Both the position numbers and the translations under genes were made by a program. 7,101 bases of DNA from Spirochaetales bacterium (GTDB taxonomy: Bacteria; Spirochaetota; Spirochaetia; DSM-27196; SKKC01). The DNA lies in NCBI GenBank assembly GCA_007126865.1, contig SLAN01000322.1:1-7101 (forward strand), written 5' to 3'. Shown piece after piece: positions 1 through 6,900 of this stretch (the stretch's first letter is position 1; the number at the start of each line of letters is the position of its first letter). The notes below the pieces were generated by a model, which was not told the origin of the DNA, did no database searches, and saw only the letters and a list, made by a program, of their open reading frames with translations.

Positions 1-796
1 GTACGAAAAATTTTCAGAGAAAGAAAAACGCCTGCAAAACGAAACCTTTTATTGTTGCCTCCCATCTTTCGAGGTTATGCCGCTTTGTTTTTGCCAAAGC
101 GTATCCGGAGGATAGGGCGGCGATAGTTTTTTTGATATGGCCCACTTATTTGGATCCCGGCATTGAAAAAAGTGACTTGGATCTGGCAGCTACGACTTCG
201 GCAACCGGGCAATAGGGGTTTTCTGCCGATACTCGCAGCCATTTCGGCTCACTGGTGCTCCCGCGAATTTTTTTGTCTTCGAACGAATGATCAAGATCAA
301 ATAAGGGTATATTTCAAGATGTCGTCAAAAAGCACAGGGTACGTCGAAAAATGGATGGGGGACGGAGCTTTGGAACTTGCTGCTATGAGTGGATTATCTT
401 TTAAAGGGAAATTGTGTGTTCTGAGTGGATGGAAAACAAAAGTCATTTTTATCCCGTTCTTTTAAAGTCGAAAAGAAATAGCAGAAACGGCCGGTACTTT
501 ATTCAAGCCAATGGATCTGAATGGCTCTGCGGTCTGCTTATCGAATTTTATTGAAGTGGAAGGAAAAGCCCTTCAAGCAGCCAAAACGAAGAAGAGAAGT
601 GTCATCTGTGCGGGACGATCTAATCCGAACGGCTAAAAATATGGATGAAAATTCTGACTTTTCCGCCGGCAAAAGGACAGAAAGCAGAACTATTTGGATT
701 CGGGGGCCCTTGCAAATGAAAGTTGTCAAATAGAGTAGAAGATGGTTATGATCTTAAAGATACAAGAACCTAAGAATAGCTAAAGGATTTGAAAAA
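1..796. other. Gene-poor, degenerate region with a possible unassigned coding remnant
   Basis: No intact gene is supported here. The best sign of former coding is + strand frame 1 from 136 to 636. It is interrupted only by a TAA at 463-465 across about 167 codons, where random sequence would give several stops. After that stop it reads protein-like (for example KEIAETAGTLF and KKRSVICAGR) until a TAA at 634-636. A second frame from 162 also reads plausibly over a short stretch (TRSHFGSLVLPRIF) but is interrupted by TAG at 213-215. This pattern suggests an old gene broken by frameshifts, lying directly upstream of the PAP2 pseudogene. I could not assign it to a family. The nominal open frame starting at the TTG at 163 has no convincing ribosome binding site and is not called as a gene. 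From 637 to 796 I see only short frames and no RNA gene. Confidence 0.4.
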
Positions 797-1294
797 ATGG
801 GTTGGGATAAAGCGCTCTTTATTTTCTCTATGCACCGGCAGCAAAGATTCCTGTAATGGGCGGGGTGGCGGTCTTTATTACACGCGCTTTTGCTTTTTTG
901 TTTTTGGCCATTTATCTTTGACACTTATGTATCTAGTTGTCAGAAAAGCCGGCGGTTGATGTTGGTCGTTTCGACGGCTACTGCACTGCGGGTAGTACAA
1001 GTGATCAGGAGGTTGTATGACCGTCCCCGACCTTTTGCGGTGCTAGACATTGAAAGCTTGATCAACCATGCAGCCAACGCTTCTTTTCTCAGCTAGCACG
1101 CAACTAGTGCTTTTGCGATTGCGACTGTGCTTTTTTAGGGCGTGGATCGACATAGATGGGGTAAAGGAGCTCTTGTGTTGGCCGGGTTTACGGCTCTGCG
1201 TGTTATGGTAGGGGTTCATTATTCTCTTGTGGTGTTGTCGGGGGTTTTTCTGGGATGTTTTATCGCCTATGGGGTGCACCGATTGCTGGCCTGA
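797..1294 (+). pseudogene. PAP2-family undecaprenyl-diphosphatase (BcrC-like), decayed pseudogene
   Basis: Intact relatives are integral-membrane phosphatases that convert undecaprenyl diphosphate to the monophosphate, recycling the lipid carrier for peptidoglycan synthesis and giving bacitracin tolerance. The frame probably began at the ATG at 797, behind AAAGGA at 782-787, and ends at TGA 1292-1294. The reading moves from frame 2 to frame 1 near 840 (IPVMGGVAVFITRAFAF) and back near 905-915. Two TAG codons then interrupt it at 1094-1096 and 1136-1138. All three PAP2 signatures are traceable. C1 (1007-1033) reads R-x6-RP, with Arg for Lys. C2 (1088-1099) reads Leu-Ser-stop-His instead of Pro-Ser-Gly/Asp-His. 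C3 (1196-1231) reads LRVMVGVHYSLV, with Leu for Ser and Val for the final Asp, although Arg and His survive. Length is about 165 codons, near the family norm of roughly 170-200. It cannot give a functional enzyme. The family call is firm; the exact subfamily is less so. Confidence 0.85.
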
Positions 1295-1547
1295 AGGGGA
1301 GTTTGAAAAAACTAGGTTGGTTTTGGTCCATAACTCTTTGTTTTATAAAAAAAGAATAATTAGGCCTTCTTCGCCGGGCGAACTAGTTGATTCTATGTTT
1401 TTTTTCATTGCTTTTAAGAAGGAAGAGGTATATTCACTTTGTTAGACTAATATGGATTGTAAAGGGAAAATGCACATAGCACAGGACCTGTTGAGATAAG
1501 GAATAAAGAAAAGGGAACAGGCACAGCGCGGGAGAAGGAGGGCAGTC
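1295..1547. other. Intergenic stretch upstream of the small membrane protein gene
   Basis: No gene is supported in these 253 bases. Stops occur in all + frames, and the - strand frame at 1442-1645 is a shadow of the small gene downstream. The stretch should contain the promoter for that gene. The only candidate I see is weak: TATATT at 1429-1434 with a poor upstream element (TTGCTT at 1408-1413, spacer 15), so it is not called separately. The ribosome binding site of the next gene lies at the right end, 1535-1542. Confidence 0.4.
1535..1542 (+). promoter_or_regulatory. Ribosome binding site of the small membrane protein gene
   Basis: AAGGAGGG is a near-perfect complement to the 16S rRNA 3' end. 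Its AGGAGG core ends 6 nt before the ATG at 1548. It fixes that start and supports the short frame as a real gene. Confidence 0.8.
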
Positions 1548-1751
1548 ATGCAGGGGGTACCTATAAATGGAGTTATAGCGCTTTTGGTGACGGCGGCTTT
1601 TTTTTTATTGGCCAGGGAACTAGTTATGTGGTATTGGAAAATCAATCAGATGCTTTATGAGTTAAAGGAAATCAATCAAAATTTGCTGCGGGTGATGAGA
1701 GCCGTGGAATCTTACAAGACAGATGAGGGACAAAACGAATTGCCATCTTAA
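1548..1751 (+). CDS. Small single-pass membrane protein with cytoplasmic amphipathic helix
   Basis: This is a 67-residue protein of unknown function. A hydrophobic segment at about residues 8-24 (GVIALLVTAAFFLLARE) forms one membrane span. It is followed by WYWKIN and an amphipathic, coiled-coil-prone helix at about 29-56 with Leu/Ile/Met spaced in heptads (MLYELKEINQNLLRVMRAVE), then a short polar tail. Small proteins with this arrangement, a membrane anchor followed by WYWKIN-like and leucine-rich helix, are common and mostly uncharacterised in Bacillota. The start is well fixed: AAGGAGGG at 1535-1542 lies 6 nt from the ATG, counted from the AGGAGG core. The gene stands alone, follows the PAP2 pseudogene, converges on the kinase gene and is closed by a likely terminator about 90 nt downstream. 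It may act as a small adaptor or modulator of a membrane complex, but nothing in the context identifies a partner. Confidence 0.8.
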   Translation: MQGVPINGVIALLVTAAFFLLARELVMWYWKINQMLYELKEINQNLLRVMRAVESYKTDEGQNELPS

Positions 1752-1839
1752 GACAGAGTGGCCGTCTGCCCTCAAAAGAAGAGTGGAGACCGTTTTTGCT
1801 GTACAAAGAGCAGTCGTACAAAAGTTGTTGCGAGAAGAA

Positions 1840-1870
1840 GGGGCAGGACGAAAAGGCCTGCCTCTTTTTT
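1840..1870 (+). terminator. Rho-independent terminator after the small membrane protein gene
   Basis: An 8-bp stem (1840-1847 GGGGCAGG with 1857-1864 CCTGCCTC, one G-U pair) encloses a 9-nt loop and is followed directly by six T at 1865-1870. It lies about 90 nt after the stop codon of the small gene. On the - strand the hairpin is followed only by a weak T-rich run (TTCTTCTC), so it could also partly stop transcription coming out of the kinase gene. No better - strand terminator is visible between 1871 and 1940. Confidence 0.7.
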
Positions 1871-1940
1871 GGATGGATTTTGCCGGCTGATCCGGGTTAG
1901 GGACGCCCCTCGGGGATGGCCAAAGAAACAGCCTTTCCCA

Positions 1941-3257
1941 CTATACAATCTTTTCTTCTTCCCGGTCATCAAAAGGTAGTATGACCGTAAAGGTGGAGCC
2001 CTCGTCGGGCCCACTGTCCACTAGGATCTCCCCGCCAAACAATTCAACAATCCTTTTTGCCAAGGTGAGGCCCAACCCAGCGCCTTCTTGCCGCCGGGCT
2101 TGATCTCCCTGATAGAACTGGTCGAAGATGCGTTGCTGGACGCTTTCGTCCATGCCGATGCCGGTGTCGGATATATCGACTTGAATGCCCTTGTCAGTGG
2201 GTTTCATTTCAACCTTGATCAATCCTTTTTCCGGTGTAAATTTAATGGCGTTGGATAAAAGATTCAGCCATACTTGTTCTAGTAACTCTTCGTCTCCTTG
2301 GTAGAGAATTTTTTCGAGATGAATATCTAGGTCCATATCTTTTTTTGTCCATAAAGGTTCCAACGCCAGCAGGCAATTTCTGATTTGTTCGTCGAGATAA
2401 AAAGGTTTTTGCTTTTTTAATTCTTCTTGTGTTTCTAAACGAGAAAGCCGCAAAATGTTGTCGGAAAGGCGGGACAAGCGGTTGGTCTCCCTAATGAGAA
2501 TGTCTGCGTATTCTTTTCTTTCTTCTTGACTAAGGTGTTCATCGGACAACAGCCGGGCGAAACCTTGCATGGAGGCGATGGGCGTCTTAAACTCATGGGA
2601 GACATGGGTGATAAAATCTTTGCGCATTAGTTCGGTTTTTTTAAGTTCATCGGCCATTTGATTGAAATGCCGGGTCAGCTGTCCGATTTCGTCCCGGCTT
2701 TTATGTTCAAGATGCACATCAAAATTTCCCCGGGCGATCTTTTGGGTGGCCCGGCTTAATTTTACCACCGGCTTGACTACATTGCGGGTCAGCAGCAAAA
2801 CCAGGATGGTACCGATGATGACCATGGCAATCAAAGAAAAGGCGGCTTGCGATCCGACCAGTTCCCACAAAGTTTTGTGAGGGAGAAGGTAAATTTTCAA
2901 AAGTGTTCCGTCCACGTCCAATACCGTGATATTGTGGTGCAGGTTACGGTGAGGCAAAAAGACATACCCTTCTTCTTCCAACCGGGAGGTTTTGGGTTCG
3001 CTCAAGGCCAGATCCTGCCGTTGTTCAATGATTTCGATGCCGTACATGGACAACGGCAGAAATTCCAACACCTGTTCCAAAGGAAGACCGGTGGTTTGCG
3101 TAAAGCGGAGGATGGATTCGGCCAGGTCGGTCTGGGCCTGTTGGATTTCCTCTTTGAGGGGGTCGACGTACAAAAGGGAGATTCCCAGGGACAAAAGGGA
3201 GGATATGAAGATCAAAACAATAAAGAACAGGGCGAGCTTCACGCTGATTTTTTTCAT
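1941..3257 (-). CDS. Membrane sensor histidine kinase with HAMP domain
   Basis: This 438-residue sensor kinase autophosphorylates on histidine and passes the phosphate to the regulator encoded just upstream. A first transmembrane helix (about 7-30) and a second (about 134-157) bracket an extracytoplasmic sensor segment of roughly 100 residues with no domain I recognise. A HAMP linker follows (about 158-210, with KPVVKLSRA and DEIGQLTRHFNQM). The dimerisation domain carries SHEFKTP with the phospho-acceptor His221. The ATPase domain shows the N box (NLLSNAIKF, 332-340), G1 (DISDTGIGM, 361-369), an F-box-like segment (IFDQFYQ, 377-383) and G2 (GAGLGL, 392-397). All catalytic motifs are intact. 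The start ATG overlaps the regulator stop as ATGA, with GGAGAGGA at 3262-3269 as ribosome binding site. The layout is that of PhoR/BaeS-like kinases. The stimulus is unknown, but linkage to an exporter suggests an envelope or toxic-compound signal. Confidence 0.95.
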   Translation of the reverse strand: MKKISVKLALFFIVLIFISSLLSLGISLLYVDPLKEEIQQAQTDLAESILRFTQTTGLPLEQVLEFLPLSMYGIEIIEQRQDLALSEPKTSRLEEEGYVFLPHRNLHHNITVLDVDGTLLKIYLLPHKTLWELVGSQAAFSLIAMVIIGTILVLLLTRNVVKPVVKLSRATQKIARGNFDVHLEHKSRDEIGQLTRHFNQMADELKKTELMRKDFITHVSHEFKTPIASMQGFARLLSDEHLSQEERKEYADILIRETNRLSRLSDNILRLSRLETQEELKKQKPFYLDEQIRNCLLALEPLWTKKDMDLDIHLEKILYQGDEELLEQVWLNLLSNAIKFTPEKGLIKVEMKPTDKGIQVDISDTGIGMDESVQQRIFDQFYQGDQARRQEGAGLGLTLAKRIVELFGGEILVDSGPDEGSTFTVILPFDDREEEKIV

Positions 3258-3928
3258 GACATCCTCTCCGCTTTGTACCCCAGTCCCCGCACAGTGACGA
3301 TGTCAAAATCCGGATGGGAGGCAAATTTTTCCCTCAGCCGTCTGATGTGTACATCCACCGTTCTTTCATCGGCATGGGAATTCCTTCCCCAGATCTGGTC
3401 CATCAATTGTTGTCTTGTAAAAATCTGGCGGGGGTAGCTAAGCAAAGTAAAGAGAAGAAGGAATTCTTTTTGAGGAAGGACCGTGGTGGTTTGTTCGTGC
3501 GCTACCGACATGGTGTCAAGATCAAGGACCGTCCTGCCCACTTTCAGAACTCTTTCATTGGCAATCCGGGACCGGCGCAGCAAAGCGGCCACCCGCAGGA
3601 TCATTTCTTCCATGTCCACCGGTTTGACCATGTAGTCGTCGGTGCCGGAAGTAAAGCCCTGGACTTTTTCTTCTTTGCTTTCCTTGACCGTAATCATCAA
3701 AATAGGCAGTGTATTCTTTTGCTGCCGCAGGGTGCGTGTCAGTTCGTACCCGTCCATATCAGGCATCATGATATCGCAGATTAAAAGATCGATTTGGGCC
3801 CGGTCAAAAAGAGCAAGGGCTTCTTTTCCGTCGGACGCAGACAGGACATGGTGCCCCTCCTTTTTCAGCACGGCTTCCATGAGTTTTCTTAAGCTAGGGT
3901 CGTCTTCGGCTACGAGAATGGTGGGCAT
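3254..3928 (-). CDS. OmpR/PhoB-family response regulator
   Basis: This 224-residue two-domain transcription factor is the partner of the adjacent kinase. The receiver (about 1-118) has acidic residues E8, D9 and D10, phospho-acceptor D52 in CDIMMPDMDG, T80 of the switch and K102 in the VKP motif. The residue after T80 is Val, where Ala or Gly is more usual. The C-terminal winged-helix DNA-binding domain (about 126-219) has the PQKEFLLLFTLL start, the recognition-helix region with ERTVDVHIRRLREKF and the terminal VRGLGYKAE wing. I chose the ATG at 3928 over an in-frame ATG at 3961. The protein then begins directly with MPTILVAEDD, and AAGGAGGT lies 7 nt upstream of this ATG, inside the longer frame. 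The gene sits 51 nt after the exporter gene and overlaps the kinase gene by 4 nt, implying co-transcription and translational coupling. Exporter promoter control is a likely output, but that promoter is outside the window. Confidence 0.95.
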   Translation of the reverse strand: MPTILVAEDDPSLRKLMEAVLKKEGHHVLSASDGKEALALFDRAQIDLLICDIMMPDMDGYELTRTLRQQKNTLPILMITVKESKEEKVQGFTSGTDDYMVKPVDMEEMILRVAALLRRSRIANERVLKVGRTVLDLDTMSVAHEQTTTVLPQKEFLLLFTLLSYPRQIFTRQQLMDQIWGRNSHADERTVDVHIRRLREKFASHPDFDIVTVRGLGYKAERMS

Positions 3929-3935
3929 TGTAAGT

Positions 3936-3943
3936 ACCTCCTT
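3936..3943 (-). promoter_or_regulatory. Ribosome binding site that sets the regulator start
   Basis: On the - strand this reads AAGGAGGT, a full-strength Shine-Dalgarno sequence 7 nt from the ATG at 3928. Its position downstream of the in-frame ATG at 3961 argues that the 11 extra N-terminal residues are not translated. Confidence 0.85.
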
Positions 3944-3979
3944 CTTTATAAAGAGTCCCATTGCTTTTTTACAGGCGGT

Positions 3980-6900
3980 TTATTCGTCAGAATCATCGTC
4001 TAAGCTAACTTTGATCTTCTGTAGCGGTCGGCGGTTCAGCAGATCGTACATGACGGGAACCACCAAAAGAGTCAATAAGGTGCCGTAAGCCAGGCCGCCG
4101 ATGGCGACGACCGCCATGGGTTGGGTTAATTCCGCCCCTTGGCCGTAAGCGAAAGCCATGGTGCTCATGGCTAAAATGGTTGTCAGGGCGGTCATCAAAA
4201 TGGGTCTGATACGCAAGCGACCGGCCTCGATGATCGCTTCGTGTTTTTGGCGGCCGTCCAGCCGCAGTTGGTTGACAAAATCGACAAAGACAATGCCGTT
4301 GTTGACCACGATCCCGGCCAGGACCAAAAAGCCCATCATGGCCGGAAGCGAAATGGCCATGCCCGTGACCCAGGGGAGCATTAACCCCCCGGTGAAGGCC
4401 AGCGGCAGCGTAAAGAGGATGATAAAGGGGGACAGCAGGCTTTGAAACTGGCCAACCATGATCAGATAGATAAAGACAATAGCTAGGACGGCCATTAAGA
4501 GGACATCCTGGAGGGCGCCGGCAATCATTTCCCCTTCGCCCTCGATTTCAAAGCTTACCCCTTCCATGGGGGTATAGTCTTCCAGTGCTGCGTTCACGAC
4601 CCGGCTTACATGCCCGACGTTGTATTCCGGATCGATGAATATGTGCACCGATACATAGCGGGACTGGTCGTCTCGCCGGATGGCATCGGGGGTATCGGCC
4701 TCTTTGATTTGGGCGATGTCTTCTAGCAGAACCTCATGTTCTGTGCCGTCCAATCGGGAGGCTGTCATGACAAAATCGCTTAGATTTTCCTGTTCCAAAC
4801 CGGCCCGGTGAGGATCAAGAATCAAGACTTCATAGTCTTCTGTCCCCGAGCTCAGTATAAAAGCCCGCTCTTCCGTCACTAAAGCGCCGGCGATTTCAGC
4901 GTATACCTGAGCGGTCGTCAATCCTTGACGGGCAGCCTTTTCCTTGTCGACAATAATTCGCACCTCTTTTTCAGGATCTTCTTCACCCGCCCGGATATCC
5001 CTTGTGCCTTCAATTTCCGAAGCCAATGTCGCGATCTCGTCGGCACTGGTGTAGAGGTCGTCTAGATTATCGCCTTTGACCAGCACTTCAATGCCTTCGC
5101 CGCCAAGGGCTGTCATGTCCATATCAGAAGCCCGGACTTGAATGTCAGCCTCCATGTCGGATGTTTTATCCAAAATAGCCTGTTCGATTTCTAGATTGCT
5201 GCGAGCGCGGTCGTCGTGAAGAAGTATGTAAAAAGACGTGCTACCTTCTCCAAGATCCATCATCCCGCCACCTAGGTCCGCCGACCCGCCCACATGGGCC
5301 ACCTCTTCGATGTCGAGCACCCTATCTATGAATTCATCGCTTAAGGAAAAAAGATCGGGTTCCTCTGAATCCTCGGCCGGGGACAGAGAAGCACTGAGCT
5401 GCGGACTATCCATGTTGGGCAGGAAGCTAGTCCCTACTTGAGAGGCGCCGAAGAGACTTAGGGCAAACAGCAGGGCGGCGCAGAGCAGCACCAAAGGTTT
5501 GGCACGCAAAGAGAAGGTCAGCAGGCGCTCATAGCTGTCCACAAGCCGCTCGAACCAGATTTGACGCCGCTCGGTGGTCTTTTTCAACGCGGTGGAAGCC
5601 ATAGTGGGAACCAGCGTAAGCGCTACCACCAGACTTGCCAGCAGGCTGTAGGCGATGGTCAGGCCCATGTCGGTAAAAATCTCCCTGGCCAGTCCGTGGG
5701 TAAAAACAATGGGCAAAAAGACACAAATGGTGGTTAAAGTGGAAGCAAAGATCGCTCCGGAGACTTGACGGGCTCCGAAAACAGCGGCTCGAAAGACCGG
5801 AACTTTGTCTCTTCTAAGCCGGTAGATGTTCTCGATCACCACAATGCTGTTATCCACCAGCATGCCAACACCCAAAGCCAAACCCGACAAAGAGATGATA
5901 TTCACCGTGACCCCGCTGAAGTACATCAAAGTCAAAGCAAACATCAGACTGATCGGGATGCTAAAGGCAATGACCAGCGTGGGGCGCACATCCCGTAAGA
6001 ATAGAAGAAGAACGGCAAGGGCCAGAAGCCCTCCCAAAAACAGATTGGTCAGCACACTGTCGATGGTCGTGTTAATGTATTCCCCTTGGTCCATCAAGGG
6101 CAGGACATGCAGGCCCTCGTGCTCATCGGATAAAGAAGCGATGGTGTCGTGAATGCGTCCGGTTACCTCTGAAGTCGACGCGGTGCTTTGCTTTTGAAAC
6201 ATGAGCATGACACTGTCCTGTCCGTCCAGACGGGCGTAGGTTTGGGCCGAATCGTCCGTTATTTTAACAGAGGCAATGTCTTTTAAGTAGACATCGCCGA
6301 TGCCCTCCATGGAGAACAGCATGGCATTTTTCAAATCTTCCTCGCTGTCAAAGCGGTCCCCTACTTTTACCAGTGTGTTCCGTCCGTTCTCATTTTCTAA
6401 ATAGCCCGCCGGCATGGAAAAATGCTGGGCGCCGAGAAGGCCGCCGATCAAGTCCTGATCTATGATAGAATGAAGGTCTGCTTCTTCGTGGGCCTGTGCT
6501 CTGGAGTTTTCAAGCTCTGTAAGACCGTCTTCGATTTCAACCAGACCTGAGTCGATCCGTACCAAAGCCCTGGTCATTTCCATCGTTAGGGTCATTTTGC
6601 CTGCTTCCACTTGCGAAAAACCGGTTTTGGCCTCGCTGAGACCTTTTTCAAGTTGCGGCCGCATAGAAGAAAGAATGCTTTTTTGGATCTGGAGGTTTCT
6701 AAGTTCGGAATCAATCCCTCCCAGCCGCCTCATTCCGTGTGCTGCCTGTTCTTCCAGGGCGATCATGTCTTCTTGCGAAAGGCCTTTTATTTCAGCAGGG
6801 AGAGAATCAGCCAGCCGTTCCATCATGGCGTCAAAAAGAGGCTCCGGCAAAGAACCGACACCAAAAGGAAAATAGGTGGAGAAAAGCTGATGAAGTTCTT

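Noticed and set aside
81..101. Perfect 7-bp hairpin (CGCTTTG / CAAAGCG with a T-rich loop)
   Set aside because: No T tract follows the stem and no adjacent gene needs a terminator; it may be chance or part of the decayed region.
162..290. Frame 3 reading TRSHFGSLVLPRIF, considered as a coding fragment
   Set aside because: It is interrupted by TAG at 213-215, overlaps the more open frame 1, and matches no family I know.
340..380. EKWMGDGA, resembling the class III nucleotide cyclase GDG motif
   Set aside because: Sequence on both sides does not resemble a cyclase domain; a short chance match.
538..729. Small - strand frame in the degenerate region
   Set aside because: No ribosome binding site, no recognisable features, and it overlaps likely + strand remnants.
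1043..1279. - strand frame opposite the PAP2 pseudogene
   Set aside because: It is a shadow; the + strand clearly carries PAP2 signatures over the same bases.
1408..1434. Possible promoter TTGCTT / TATATT for the small gene
   Set aside because: The spacer is only 15 nt and the -35 element is poor; too weak to annotate.
2847..3437. 196-codon + strand frame over the kinase/regulator junction
   Set aside because: It lies opposite two intact, motif-complete genes and has no protein-like features.
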